A stretch of DNA of 64,000 bases, from NCBI GenBank assembly GCA_029255685.2, contig CM055311.2, positions 5,318,269-5,382,268 of the forward strand. Reading direction: 5' to 3'. This DNA is from Silene conica (taxonomy: Eukaryota > Streptophyta > Magnoliopsida > Caryophyllales > Caryophyllaceae). Both the position numbers and the translations under genes were made by a program. The notes below the pieces were generated by a model. It was not told the origin of the DNA. It saw only the letters and a program-made list of their open reading frames with translations, and searched no databases. Of this stretch, positions 1-11,482 are shown piece after piece (the first letter of the stretch is position 1; every line of letters starts with the position of its first letter).

Positions 1-454
1 CATATTGATACCATATACGACTAAACGGTTAGTCAAAGTAATGATGATATAATTATTTAATACTGATTAAATAATATTAGCTAAGACAAATTAAAAGGTT
101 AATTCGTGATTAAATATAAAATGTTATATTTAATTAGTGTGTAATGAAATCATTTAATAAGGATTAAATGATTCAGTTAAATATAAAAGGTTATATTTAA
201 TTGTTTAGATTATAAATATACGATATTTATAAGATAAAACATTACGCACAAGAGAGGATAATAACCGAATTCATGCAATTAATTAAATCGGTTACTAAGG
301 CCGAATCAGATTAAATTTTCGGCCAGTTGGGAGTATTTCGGTCAGATAGGTAGTGCCATAAGATAGAGTTTGTTATTTGTTTAGGCAGTAGTTTAGGTAG
401 AATCAAATACGGATTTGATTATCCTATCTAAACTATGTAAGGTGGTTAAGAGAT
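1..454. other. AT-rich DNA left of the hAT element, possibly a Copia-type LTR piece
   Basis: Very AT-rich and without a credible ORF. Its texture (repeated taatta/aaatat runs and ttaaat words) resembles the left half of the Copia-like LTR at 52359-53338, and the DNA on the other side of the hAT element (40708-41052) resembles the right half of that LTR. The hAT element may therefore have landed in an older LTR. The similarity is weak by eye, and no LTR start is visible in the window. Confidence 0.35.
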
Positions 455-462
455 ATACGAAC
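455..462. repeat. Left 8-bp target-site duplication of the hAT element
   Basis: ATACGAAC lies directly before the left terminal inverted repeat. ATACGGAC (40700-40707) lies directly after the right one, a 7/8 match. An 8-bp duplication is the hallmark of hAT transposition. Confidence 0.85.
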
Positions 463-473
463 TAGAGTTGGCA
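463..473 (+). repeat. Left terminal inverted repeat of hAT
   Basis: TAGAGTTGGCA matches the right TIR (reverse complement of 40689-40699, TAGAGTGGGCA) at 10 of 11 positions. The TAGAG start is typical of plant hAT ends. Confidence 0.82.
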
Positions 474-700
474 GTGGACCGTGCTGAGCGGGCCCGCGTG
501 CCGGCCCACTGTGTCGTACCCTATAAAATGGCCCGTTCATGCCGTGCTTTTTGGCCCACTGTGTCGTGCCGTTCATGGCCCGATGACTGAAAACCGAGTC
601 GCGGCACGCCCATGGCACGGTGGATTTTCGTGTTGTGCCGTGCCTGGCCCATGGGCCGGTCGTGCCATGTTCATGGGCCGGCCCGCGTGCTACTTTTTTT
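474..700. repeat. GC-rich subterminal repeat region of hAT, left side
   Basis: A sharp GC island in AT-rich DNA. It repeats words such as GGCCCACTGTGTCGT (twice), GGCCCG, GTGCCG and CATGGCCC. Subterminal repeats of this sort are transposase-binding regions in Ac/Ds-type hAT elements. The matching island on the other side is 40465-40688. Open frames read through it are by-products of the GC content. Confidence 0.7.
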
Positions 701-1329
701 AGAAAAAAACATTTTTTTACTTGTTCACTTGTTTTATTGTATTTTTAATGTATACGATTTTTTTATTCAAATAATTAAGAAACGATGAAAAAAAGAAATT
801 GTTATTAAAAGAGAGAATAATTGTCGTAATATTTGTCGTATTATAATTGTCCCGTTTTGTGAACGCAATCTAGCAACGTCCTTCAACTTATTTATGTTCA
901 GTCTTGAAAGTTGACCCACTTTTACTATTGTTATTACTAAAAGAATAAAGTATTGGCTAGTAGTAATCTTGTGAATACATTAGACAAGGCAGAAGTAATA
1001 TACAAAATAAGATCTCTTTGGCAATTCGTGGTTTAGCATTGGCCTGTTTATTAAGTATCAATTATATTTATATTTATATTTATATTTATATTAAATTAGT
1101 GGTATGAACTTTAAAGAGAACATAAGCATATGTCAGTGATAATGATAATAGTGGGACCCCCAACATAATGCTAATGTTCCACAGTCTCTGAAATGAGATC
1201 TATATACGCACAAGTACACGATTAAGAAACGATGTTAAAAAAATACCTCAATTTTTTTATTAAAAAAGTATGAAACGATACAAGTTTACAAGTTTATTTA
1301 ATTAAAAATACAATAAAACGATTAAGAAA
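701..1329. other. hAT non-coding DNA between the subterminal region and transposase end
   Basis: AT-rich, with no credible ORF. It contains a short (ATATTT)n tract around 1066-1094 and repeated 'gattaagaaacgat' words at about 774, 1221 and 1318. Nothing else is recognised. Confidence 0.5.
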
Positions 1330-1858
1330 CGATATTAATTATTCGGACGAGGTGCTTGTTTCGTCGGAATCATCTTCATTTTCATGATCGACCTTGTCTT
1401 GTTCTCGATTTTCGACATCTATCGAATCCTTATAGCACAGTAATATTCTAAGTGTATCGGATTCTTAGACGAGTTCACTTTTCATCCAATACCCTATTTG
1501 CCGCACTAAAGCAACTTTCGGATGCAACGGAAGATACTTGAATGCTTAAGAAGTCCCTTGCTATTGCCGACATCACCGAAAGGGACTTTGTTTGATTTCG
1601 CCACCATTGCAAAAGGTCAAGATTGTTGGCCTCAATTTCGGTCAAACCTTGCATATAGTCGTAGCTAGTGTACATTTGATACTCGGCCAAGTTGGATGTT
1701 GGAGCAGATTGTTGTCGACTCGGTCTTACCCGACTCATCAAACCTTTAAGAGCGGACAAGCTCGCTCCTCGCATAGCACCACCACTAGTACCTGCACTAA
1801 AAGTAGATTGAGAAGAACCACGAGTGGAATTGTTAATAATAGACTCATACTGACTATA
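1330..1858 (-). pseudogene. hAT transposase, C-terminal dimerisation part
   Basis: Read on the minus strand, this segment encodes a serine-rich linker followed by the hAT C-terminal dimerisation signature. That signature runs from LDLLQWWRNQ, through FLSIQVSSVASES, to SAANRVLDEK. An in-frame TGA at 1475-1477 follows VLDEK; recognisable homology (TRL, then a shifted acidic tail) continues to about 1330, so the terminus is broken by a stop and a frameshift. The upstream part of the same gene is at 38095-39810, on the other side of the Helitron. The two reading frames meet exactly at the Helitron boundary (codon ending at 38095, next codon starting at 1858). Open frame upstream of 1858 on this strand is Helitron DNA, so a start codon at 1966 is spurious. 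Confidence 0.82.
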
Positions 1859-1878
1859 TCTATAACCCTTATAAATGT
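1859..1878 (+). other. Helitron 5' terminus
   Basis: Begins TCTATAACCC directly after host A1858. A TC start with an A/T-rich following stretch matches plant Helitron 5' ends. The position is fixed by the hAT coding frame: minus-strand hAT codons run up to 1858 and continue at 38095. Confidence 0.78.
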
Positions 1879-2088
1879 GTGAACTTCTACTTAAGGTGAA
1901 CAGTAGAGCAGTTCCACACGGGTGAGGCATGTGATGAGCAGTGTGCTTCTTGTCTTCTTCCTCCATCTTACTTTACTTATGTGCTCCTCTGTTCCTCTGC
2001 CTTTTTATTTCATTTTCTGCTTTTTATTTTGCTCATTCTTGTGGTTACATTGCTTTAAGCATTTGTTATTTATACTGATATCTTCACT

Positions 2089-2645
2089 ATGCCTCTAAAC
2101 GATGTTGATGAGGTACATTATTTGCAGAGTAAAATTGATGAAATTGTTGCTGGATTCCGGCCTCTGTTTCATCGTCTTATGGTAGTTATGAATAATGAGG
2201 TTATCTGGAGACTTATTCGACAGCATGATTACCGACTTTCGTCATTAGAGTTAATGATGGGGCCTCGTTACAAGATTGTCCGACCAGTGGTTCCTGATGA
2301 TCATATCACCCCAGGTACTTCTCCTTTTTAAATGATTCGAGTTAATGCTTCTTAATTACGCTTAGTTATAGGATAATCTTATACAGATGCTGTTTGTTGT
2401 AATCAGAAACTGTTGATATGAAAAGAAGCGAGTTGACAATGCTTGAGGAGGAGGTTGTTGAATTTTTCAAAAGATGTGAAACAGTTGTCCCTCACATGAC
2501 TATATACCATCTATGTATGGCTACTGGTGAAATATTCGCTGCCCCTCTTGAGAAGATTGAAATATACGAGATATATTATAGTTACATAGAAGAGGAGTTG
2601 TTTATGCCTAATGTTTCTTCATCTGAGGGGTGGTCTACTGATTAG
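2089..2645 (+). CDS. Unknown two-exon protein near the Helitron 5' end
   Basis: I do not recognise this gene. Exon 1 runs from ATG 2089 to about 2314, with a donor at CCCCAG|GTACTT. Exon 2 starts near 2406 after AATCAG and runs to TAG at 2645. The splice keeps frame (phase 1) and gives about 155 residues. The N-terminal half is helical-looking with many hydrophobic and charged residues. The C-terminal half is acidic, rich in E and Y, and ends SSEGWSTD. There is no signal peptide, membrane segment or metal-binding pattern. It sits between the Helitron 5' terminus and an RPA1-like gene on the same strand, so it could be a separate accessory gene or 5' exons of the RPA-like gene. The stop at 2643-2645 favours a separate gene. 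Confidence 0.45.
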
Positions 2646-3528
2646 GGGTGGTGGTGCTGTTATGTATCTTAATTATAATCTGCTGCTATACTTTTGCTTT
2701 GCATTTCATGGCTGATTGTAGTATAATTGTTATTTGGTCGTAAACTTATTTGTATGATCAACCATTGGTGTCTGTTGAGTTTAATTTTGAACAATTGTTA
2801 TCTCTTTATGAATATGTACTTATGTTGGTAGATTCATCGGTTCTTTTAATGTATTACTGATTATATTGTGTGATTGAGCATAGATGGCTTATGTGTTTCG
2901 GTTCTTGTAGATCATTAACTCTTCCTTATTTTGTTCTTAATTATGTTTTGAGATTATTTTATAACTTCTGGTAATCTGAATGTAATTTGTAAAGTTTGTG
3001 TGATTTTGTAGTTGGTAGTCAATGTAAATATTTGTTCAGTGGTTCCTGATGATCATATCACCCCAGGTCGGTTCCTGTGGATCATTAACTCTTCCTTATT
3101 TTGTTCTTAATTATGTTTTGAGATTATTTAAGAAATTTTGGTAATCTGAATGTAATTTGTACAGTTTGTGTGATATTGTAGTTGGTAGTCAATGTAAATA
3201 TTTGATCGTGGTTGGTGTACAAACAGTTCATGTTAGCTTGTAGGTATGTGTAGGTAATGACTTGTCAGTAACTATTCAGTTTGCCCATACTTTGAAAGTA
3301 CTACCTATTATCTTATTTGTGGTTTTGCAAAATCATTTGGCTAACTTTACAAACAAGCTAGCCTATTAAAGCTACTTTTCTTAAGTGTGTTTGCTCTCAT
3401 CACATTGGCATTCTTATAGGTTTGTTTTCATTTTGGTTATCATTTTATTTGATATGTGCTGTTGAATGTACAGAGCAGTGGCTAATTCTGGATTTGTATT
3501 TTAATGGTTCCTTGTTCTTTAGGACATT
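2646..3528. other. Spacer with a diverged tandem duplication
   Basis: T-rich intergenic or intronic DNA. The main structure is the tandem duplication at 2897-3206, listed separately. No other coding signal is supported. Confidence 0.5.
2897..3206 (+). repeat. Diverged tandem duplication, about 170-bp period
   Basis: The stretch from 'gttcttgtagatcattaact' at 2902 recurs from about 3070 ('gttcctgtggatcattaact') to about 3206, with scattered substitutions. The end of the first unit contains a copy of the last 29 or so bases of the upstream exon 1 (2286-2314, 'gtggttcctgatgatcat...') at 3039-3067. Confidence 0.75.
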
Positions 3529-6178
3529 ATGAAACAACTACGACAGTGTGCTAGGTCTTTTGCAGGAAGGGATGGTCGGTATTCTATAAGAGCTAGAGTG
3601 ATAGAGAAGATAAGTATACATGGTTCGTTGACTGCACATCCTCTTGAGTGTGAGCTGATAACGTTTGAGGATGAAAAGGTATATGTTTGCGGAGATAATA
3701 TGTACAAGCGTAATTTGTTCTTAACATTGTAGGTATGGGATAGGTCCTGAATAAAGAAATTTTATAGGGCTCTAAGTTTGATTCATTTGCCATTCATTGA
3801 TTATTTGGTGGTTTTGAAAAGGATGATTGTATTAATCTGTAATAAAAGGCTTGTCAGTGTGTGTTAGTTACATTCATTCGTATGTTTGTTCAGTCATTTA
3901 TTGTATGATATGTACTGTCTTCTTTCGTAGTTGTTGTTTGCAAGTATTTCAGAAAGCGTGGTCGAGGGATCATCGTGGGATGTGTAGGCAGAAGTTGTAA
4001 AGTTTTGTTCGTTATATTCATTCATTCATTCATTCATTCATAGACTAACTCAAATGTATTATGGTCGCGGTTGCACAGTTCTGTATGGTGTATTATTTTT
4101 AGAACAAGAGACTGAGAAATATCAGCTTGCGTTTATTTTACATCGTATGGGTACTGCTCCATTAGGGATTGATCATTTGATAGCCCCGTATCTAGATTTT
4201 CATAACTATAAATGGTTTCTCTGTAATCTTTGAATATACCCTGTTCATACTGACGTAGTTACCTTGTCTTCACATCTTCTTAGTTCTGATGTCCTGAACG
4301 CTTTGGATGGTAATTTTATCAGTTTGTTAATGTAACTGTAGGGTGCTCGGCTCAGAGCTGCATTCCACAATGAGGAGCTTGAGTTGTTTGGTGATGTCAT
4401 GCATAATCATGTCGAGTATGAAATTACTAATGCTAAAGTCAGGGTGGTAGGAGGTCAGTGCTGGGGCGACCAGGATAACCAAGTTTATGAACTTATTTTT
4501 AATAGTGAAACTGTTGTTCAGCCTGTGTGTGGTAGACAGCTCCTAAATCCTGTTCAGTACGTGCCAGTTGCGTGTATACCCAAAAAACTCTCACTCGAAG
4601 ATTGTTATGGTGAGACGCTTTGATATAAGTGGGTTATCAGTGTCTTTAATATGTGTTAGATCTGCTAATTTCAGTTTGTTCTGTGTATAGATGTGCTTGG
4701 TATTGTTGTATTTGTTGACCGGATATGTCAGAAACCCAGGCCAGCTGGTTATACTTGTGAGCTCTTTGAAATCTTCGTTATTGATTCAAGGTATGCTTTA
4801 TTCGGATAGAACAATCATCTAATTTACCGTATATATTATGTGTTGGTTTGAAAACGTTGGCCTGTATGCTGACAAATACTTGCTGCTGCATATGCAGTTC
4901 TGATCACGTTATGATGGTTACTGTTTGGGAAAGACCTGCTGTGCGAGTTTGCAGGAACCTGGAAGTTAATGCAACGTCCTTCCCTGTCATCAGTTTTACC
5001 AATCTGAGAACGTGCACCCGAAATGGTATTTAGTGCTGCCAATCGTACCATCCATGACTGCGCACCTTCTCTATCAATGGCTGCTGATGCTGACGACCGT
5101 CTTTTATTTGTTAGGTTTCTCTCTTTCTTCTACGAGAGATACGATTGTGAACCTGAACCCACAAGGACAGGAGGCTGATATGTTGCGTCACTGGTAGGGG
5201 CTCGTTTACTTGATGTGCACCTGTAGTTTTCGTTCGTATTATGACATTATCGTGTTGTTGCAGGGGAAATGGTTGTTATGGGCTTATGACTAATAAACAC
5301 CGCAAGATTTGCGATGTTCGCTGTCCAGGAACTGAGCGCATAATTACTACAATTGGATGGCTTCTCCAACAGGATGTATGTCTATGTCTTCTACTATCTA
5401 CTTTGCGAACATCATGGTGCCCTGTATTGGAATGTGTCCCTCAGTTTGCCATAAGTGCTGATGTTTGATGTACAGTGCGTAGTCCAGCAATCTGTGATTG
5501 GTTTTGCGTACAGTGTTTGATGTTGCTTTGTCGTTCTATCAGGTAAGGGACACCCTGCAGGATGAATGACATTGGTTGTGTGTACATCTCCTTAGGCTTG
5601 ATAAGAATAATATACAATTCTACACTGGGTGTAGTAGTTGTGGTACCGGTGGTTATGAAGAAATCGGTGTTTTGTACACGCGTTATGCATGCATTCAAGA
5701 GAATGTCGTGTCTTCTCCTAGGTAATGTAACTGTGGCTTACAAATTGAGTATGTTATTGATGGTAGTCCCCCTGACTTCTTCTTTGCTTCAGAATAATGG
5801 CCGCAGTGGATGTAGAGGATGAGACCGGCGCTTGTAGTTTCAATGCGTTGACTGATAATGCAGAAAAACTCCTTGATGTAGAGGCGGGTGTACTCTTTTC
5901 AATGCTTCCCCAGGTAATTGTTGAGCTGCTGTTGTTATTGTACAATACTCAGTTGAACATTTAGGCTAAAACAACTTTTCCTGTGGATATGCTTTCGTTA
6001 CTCTGCTGACATTTCATGTATATTGTTTGTCTGACTGTGTTAGGAAAAAGATGACTATCTGTCACAAGTGGAAAATCAGTGGAAGAATAGTCATTTTTAC
6101 ATTCAGGTTAAGCCAGCAAGGTCACTCTTTTTAACTCAGGAACTGAAATGGGAGTTGGCCCAAGTATCCCTAATTTGA
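3529..6178 (+). CDS. RPA1-like single-stranded DNA-binding protein, multi-exon (copy 1)
   Basis: Plant Helitrons often carry a gene for the large subunit of replication protein A, which binds ssDNA during replication. Here the gene is an ordered chain of exons with GT-AG borders: 3529-3678, 4342-4609, 4691-4790, 4898-5025, 5115-5193, 5264-5375 (less sure), about 5596-5721, 5793-5913 and 6044-6178. Exon 1/2 encode the first OB fold (YSIRARVIEK ... GARLRAAFHNEEL). Exons 3-5 encode the second (GIVVFVDRI ... FVIDSSSDHVMMVTVWE). Then come a C-x2-C zinc-ribbon start (TGCSSC) and the C-terminal OB signature (VDVEDETGACSF). Frame is kept across the splices checked, except that the join around 5376-5596 is unresolved. 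The ATG at 3529 is the first in frame. It is on the same strand as Rep-Pif1 and appears largely intact, unlike copy 2. Confidence 0.7.
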
Positions 6179-7600
6179 AAATATGTATTGACAGAACATT
6201 GCGGCTGACGTTAGTACGTTCAAGGTTGTATGCTTGTAGTTGTTTTTGTGGTGCCAGGTTTTTAGGGATGGCTTACGTAACGGCATATAGCTATTGAGAG
6301 TATCTCTCTATGCTCATAAGCTTATGGCATTAGACTAATGTTTTGAAAAATGGTCTGTATTTACACATTGTGTACCTGTTGGGTGCTCAGTTAGCTTGCA
6401 TTGGTATTTTGTATTATGATTGCTCAACGTGGATATCATATATTCGGTAAGAATGAGTGACTTTAGCGTGCAGTTACTGAACGATTGATAGTTAAGGTAC
6501 CATTATGGGCAACTGCGTAAGAAAACAAGAGGATGGTCCACACAGATTTAACTAGCAACATGAGAATACATATATGTTTTATAACCGCATTTATGTAATC
6601 CAGCTGTAGTCAGATTACAATTTAGATCTCTTAAGAACTTTTAGTTGCAACAATGGTACTACTTACTACCAAGACCAATTTCAAGGACATTACAATATGG
6701 GGGGTTTATTATAAGGTACAGATCATAGAAAACATCTATGAGTCAGGACTGCTTTGGTCAGAAAAGCAATCTATTCGTGTTAGCTTTATAGCTATTCTGA
6801 AAACTTCAAAGGGTTTCAGCACATCTACCTTAGAAGTTTCGAAAAGATGTAAGAACAGATACTTGCTTTTGGTGATGGTACTATAAAACTTGTAATCTAA
6901 CAACTCCTTGTCCTTCTAAATGAATAATAGACAATGTTCAGGAACCGTTCCCTCCTCTAAGCTACAAGTACACAATGCAGTACATTTAGCTAATAATTCA
7001 GTGTTATAGTCCAGCGTAGACGTTGAAAAAAACAAACTTTCCTTAGTAAGGTGCTGCTCAAGTGTTTCAGATATACAGCAATATGATTGTTCGTGTTGTA
7101 TAAGCTGCTGCTCAAATGACTGTGCTTCGTTTATTACATCGTAAGATACAGATTGCAGGTCTTTCACTCAGATTTGAGAGGGACCAGCTATGCTATAACG
7201 CGAGGATTAACTTGGTTGATCGCTGTCTTCTTATCTATTCTGAATATGGGTCATTATGTATCTTCAAAACGTTGTAATATCTCTCTGTGACAAGCAATTA
7301 TACATAATCATTGAATTTATTTCAAAGTGTTGCCTTCCTGTTGATTTCAAGTGGCTAATTAACTTTTACTAACGGAATGTGTGACGTAACAGAAAATATG
7401 GGATGTATAGATACTGAGCAAACCAGAAGTCAATGTTATATTAATTAGACTGCAAATAACATTGAGACTACAATAAGATTCATTGGTAGATTAGACAAAA
7501 TTAAGCTTTTTAAACTACAGACTGTTTGGAATTAGTCATGTACTTGACCATTGGCAGAAACATGGATTGCAGTCTGTTTGCTATATAACTACATACAATC
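6179..7600. other. Helitron spacer between RPA-like gene and F-box-like copy A
   Basis: AT-rich. Two short open frames occur (6653-6886 plus, 6916-7167 minus). The minus frame encodes an 83-residue, Gln/Glu/Leu-rich helical-looking peptide without a recognisable domain. Neither frame has enough support to be called a gene. Confidence 0.4.
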
Positions 7601-8134
7601 TTAACAGTCCGAATCGTAGTATCCTTCGTTGCCTGATTCATCACGGTATCGCTTCTCATATATTTCCTCTAAACGTGCAGCCTTGCGTTGTTTTTCGATT
7701 CTCTTATGTATTCTCCTTTTTTCCTTCTTGTCTTTGACATTCATACAACAACAATGGACTGCAACCAAAGTGTTCTTTCTGGTTACCCTTATAGTGCCAT
7801 TGTAGTTCTCCTTCGCTAACTGGCTCTTATAATCAGTGTCAACTTTAGACGTCTCTGTCCCAACCAGAAACAATGCTGCCCATGCTTTACACATCACTGC
7901 CATGCTTCATTTGTCTGATTTATCGAGCCTGTAGAAGACGTCTGTTATAATTTCAGAGAGGCTCAGGAATGGGTGATGAGAACTATTGTCAGACAGCGTT
8001 TGTCTCTCAACAGTTGTTGTGGAAAACAGGGATTTCGATTTAAACTGCTCTTTCTTCCAGTTCACGTATTCATTGATAAAGTTTTCTTTATCAGCCTTGT
8101 TTGTGTATATTGATCCGTTACAGTGTTTAGACAT
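7601..8134 (-). pseudogene. F-box-like small protein, copy A, one nonsense codon
   Basis: ATG at 8134 opens a frame with NEYVNWKKEQF, a Ser/Thr linker, then an F-box-like helix set (FLSLSEIITDVFYRLD ... CKAWAALFLVG). A TGA at 7907-7909 interrupts it between DK and SMAV, exactly where copy B has an Arg codon (DRQGKRSMVEVC), which suggests CGA to TGA. After the stop the same frame continues through TETSKVD, a Lys/Arg-rich stretch and the family ending EGYYDSDC at 7601. About 178 codons in total. F-box proteins recruit substrates to SCF ubiquitin ligases; the match here is by pattern only. Paralogues: 33012-33518 (intact) and 37203-37695 (broken). Confidence 0.65.
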
Positions 8135-8570
8135 ATTGTTGCAGTTGGCGTTTCTGATGTGTGGGAATTTGTGGGAGATGAAGGGGTTTGTCAGAGAAGG
8201 ATAAATGAATTTAGTTCACAATGGTAATTCTAAACGTGAATGATGGTTAACAGATGTATGTGATTACATTTTATATTGAATGTGTGAGGGAGGCGAACAG
8301 TCACGAATGTGTTGGGGTTGGTTGTAATGGAACGATGAATTTTGATTTTTATCTTGAAATCGGTGCAATCTGTGATGTTTTTAATATACTTCGTATGTTG
8401 AGTAATAGTCTTGTTGCGTATTTTCACTTTTGTACAGTGCTTTTGTACAGTAATCTCGACTTTTACCGCTTATAATATTTGTATACCAATGTAAATAATG
8501 TGATAACCCTCGTAAATGAGTGAGGTTGTTAATGAACGATTAGGCCATACTTTCCGTACGTAACATGTGC

Positions 8571-8785
8571 TAAATAGATGCTTTGTTCTACAAATATTCT
8601 GGACCGTGTTTTTTAGGGACGTCAATTAACATTCTTTTAATATTGTTGTAGATGGATCAGATGGTTAATGATGCGCTGAGTAAATGCTTTGCTCTACGAA
8701 TATTACGTATCGTATTTTAAAGTTGTAAATTAACGTTCTTTTAATATTGTTGTCGATGGATCAAATAATTTACGATTTTTAAAGT
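8571..8785 (+). repeat. Diverged tandem duplication, about 110-bp period
   Basis: 'taaatagatgctttgttctac' at 8571 recurs as 'taaatgctttgctctac' at 8681. Both copies continue through 'ttcttttaatattgttgt' and 'gatggatca'. Non-coding. Confidence 0.65.
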
Positions 8786-9724
8786 AATATTGTCTCGCTT
8801 ACTTATTTACAATTTAGAATATCGCCAAAAAAGTCCTTAGAATAAATGATTCGTGTTTTTATGTGTTATACTAATTTGTTTTTAAATTATGACTGATAAA
8901 TGAGAGTTGTCGTATTGTAGTCTATTTGTATAAACGTCCTTTAAGAGGGAAATAAATAATACGTTGTTAATTATTGTTAACTACAAGTTGATGCCTTAAA
9001 GACGCTTTTGATATGGTATTCACGTAAATAGCGGTATCTTGGAACGATTCGCCAACTCTTTATGTGTAATCATTGGTTTAAATAAATCGTCAATTATGGT
9101 AGCTCTCGGAATATTAAAAATCAGTATGGACTTCGCACATTGCATTAGTTTGTGAAGTAGGTAACTATATAAGTACACTAATTAGAGCTACCCAACCTAT
9201 TAACTAATTTTGTACACAATAGTATAGATAAATCATCATCACCACTTTTATTCATCATTGACCAAATGATATTGTCTTTAGATAATTTGATTTAGTTAAA
9301 CTTATTGTTTGCCAAGTACATGTCTACACCTTGTTAATTAGATGAACATTGACACAAATGCCTCATGATTTCATACCTATACCAGTTGATTAATTGTTGT
9401 TGTTAATACTGTTTTAGTTTTTAACAACATAGATAACCTTTACAATCTTTAATCTTTTCTGAAATTTTTTGGAAATTTGTCTAATACGTTTGGGTTTTGT
9501 TGGTTACAACCGATTTTGAAATTACACATTTGTGAAAGATACAAAATACCGATGATAAGTGTGGATAAAGTGCTCGTCCATTAGGGTCATTATCAGTAAC
9601 CTTGATTAAGCTATTGGCTTTGGTATTCATGTCGGTATTCCCATTTTAATCATTACATGGCACCTAAATTTAATTCCTCTTATAATTCACTATAATCACA
9701 CAAAATCACATAACAAAATTAATG

Positions 9725-9885
9725 AGGGAAGTTACGTCGATGTCAATATGTTTGGTTACTCTATTTTCCGTGTTGTCCTTATCGTTCTAAAGAAATGGTC
9801 AAAATTACCTAGGAAAGTTACGTCGATGTCAATAACTTTGGTTAAGCTGTTTTACGTGTTTTCCTTATCGTTTTAAATGAATGAT
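9725..9885 (+). repeat. Diverged tandem duplication, about 86-bp period
   Basis: 'gaagttacgtcgatgtcaat' near 9727 recurs near 9813, and both are followed by 'tttggtta', '...cgtgtt.tccttatcgtt' and a taaa run. Non-coding. Confidence 0.65.
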
Positions 9886-10480
9886 CGATAAATTGAACTA
9901 ACCTTGTCATTAACTATACTCACACACACTATTATAGTCAGATTTAGATGATTGTTTCAGACCATTTAACATTTATTATAAGTATGTTGCTTACCATAAA
10001 AGTTAACTGTCCTTATTGGTCATACTTACATCATCATTCACACATTCTAATAGTTAACAAGTACAAATTAGCAACTAAGAGAAGTTCATTCACCGTATGT
10101 CTGTATCTACCAGCCATACCCATACCCATACCCAAATATTATAGTATAGGTAGTGTGGTCATTGTACTAATCCTTAATTTAAGAGATTTTGGTTATGTAA
10201 TATACACTTGTGATATATACAATTCCATGATCTTAGAATTATACCTACATTAACAGTCTGTGGAATATTTAACATTCTTTATCAAATACGAAGGTAACAT
10301 TGTAATGTGGGCTTAACATTTTGATTGTTTAATATATCTAATAGCCATTAACGGAAAAAAGGTAGCATAGACATCTTCGTTTGTATACGTATAAGTATGT
10401 TTAGGCGCCTGCTTTCAATAACATATGTTCATTCCTTTTCCCCTGGACTATGATTAATGGTCGTTTGTTTTTTTGAACAG

Positions 10481-11482
10481 ATGCTACAAGTAGCTCCAAC
10501 GCAGATCGATTTGCCGTACCATCCTCTGCTCAAACAGATTACATCTGTGTTACACTTTCCAGATCCTGAATATCGTATCTTAGATATGTCTGAGAATAGT
10601 GTATATGTAGTGGTGAAGACGAATGTTGTGTTTTCGACTAATGGAGTTATGGAGCTAACATATGTAGGAGGTTACGCTGATACGATTAAAAAGTCCTGTG
10701 AAGTTGCTGCTAAGAAAGCTGTTACTGATGTTATCAGACGATGGTCTGTTGTTGTTCAGGACCTCACTTTTGAACGATGTGTTACCCTGGAGCGTTGCAG
10801 TGAGCTTTATAATTTAAAACGGAGAGAGCTGCATAATATTTTCAGGAAACATACTGAATGTGTTTCAAAGGATAAATCATGTATTGATCCTGTGAGCATT
10901 ACATATGTTTGCCTTAGTTATATGCCCCTCCTTAGCAAGATTATCAAGACATATGCAGTCCAGTGCACACCATTGGAATCGGTCAGGCATAGCGATGGGC
11001 AGTATAGTGCTTGGATTACTATCAGATCTCCACCCAGTGCTGCTTTGAATTCGAGTTTTATTGGATTATGCTGTGATACACTTGATGATGCCAAAAACAG
11101 CTTGGCTAAGAAAGTTGTCACTTATCTGATATCAACATACAATCTTGAAATTATTGATGTTAACTATCAATCTTCAAAGGCAGAGATGGCTGCGTTGTTG
11201 TGTAAACTTGAGTTAGAGAGTTACTTAACTGTAAGGGAGAGGGTGTATGAGATCTCTGATGAACCTGAGTTTACAGACGTCCTCATTGAGAGGAATGAAA
11301 CCGCATTAGGTTGTGTGTTTGACTATATGCCAACAATTGTTCCAGCTGCCCCCAAAGAGATAAGGAGGAACAGTTGTTTTGCAAGTCCTGAAAATGTTGT
11401 TCATTGCTTGGCGAGCCGGATTCCTGTCGTTTACAAAATTGAACCAACACAGGTTGCAGATGATTCAAACATGGTTCCCTAA
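10481..11482 (+). CDS. dsRNA-binding-like protein, paralogue 1 (Helitron accessory)
   Basis: A 333-residue open frame starting at ATG 10481 directly after an acceptor-like CAG; an upstream exon is possible. Residues about 15-88 resemble a dsRNA-binding fold. PEYRIL is followed by alternating beta residues (VYVVVKTN), a glycine turn (TYVGG) and a C-terminal helix (SCEVAAKKAVTDVIRRW). Residues about 145-225 look like a second copy (PLLSKIIKTYAV ... AWITIRS ... DDAKNSLAKKVVTYLIS). No Lys-rich KKxAK box as strict as classical dsRBDs is seen, so the family call is by pattern. A clear paralogue lies 1.4 kb downstream (12911-13922). Same strand as Rep-Pif1. It may bind RNA, but that is inference; it could also be an unnamed fold. 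Confidence 0.55.
   Translation: MLQVAPTQIDLPYHPLLKQITSVLHFPDPEYRILDMSENSVYVVVKTNVVFSTNGVMELTYVGGYADTIKKSCEVAAKKAVTDVIRRWSVVVQDLTFERCVTLERCSELYNLKRRELHNIFRKHTECVSKDKSCIDPVSITYVCLSYMPLLSKIIKTYAVQCTPLESVRHSDGQYSAWITIRSPPSAALNSSFIGLCCDTLDDAKNSLAKKVVTYLISTYNLEIIDVNYQSSKAEMAALLCKLELESYLTVRERVYEISDEPEFTDVLIERNETALGCVFDYMPTIVPAAPKEIRRNSCFASPENVVHCLASRIPVVYKIEPTQVADDSNMVP

Larger units (their letters stand above)
8135..10480. other. Long AT-rich non-coding Helitron DNA
   Basis: No credible coding region. Two diverged tandem duplications are visible (8571-8790 and 9725-9885, listed separately). The end, a pyrimidine tract with TTTTTTTGAACAG at about 10468-10480, looks like a splice acceptor for the next gene, so an unrecognised 5' exon may lie in this stretch. 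Confidence 0.5.

Noticed and set aside
481..702. ORFs on both strands at 433-702 and likewise at 40322-40729
   Set aside because: GC-rich hAT subterminal repeats lack stops by composition; no domain, and the peptides do not resemble each other as proteins.
1880..1895. Alternative Helitron 5' end at the TTCTACTT motif
   Set aside because: It is preceded by T rather than A and would leave extra Helitron bases in the hAT gene; the TC at 1859 gives an exact, in-phase join.
1859..1966. N-terminal extension of the hAT C-terminal ORF with an ATG at 1966
   Set aside because: This part is Helitron 5' end sequence read in an accidental open frame; true hAT codons start at 1858.
6653..7167. Two short ORFs between RPA-like copy 1 and F-box-like copy A
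   Set aside because: No domain, no splice context and no paralogue in the window.
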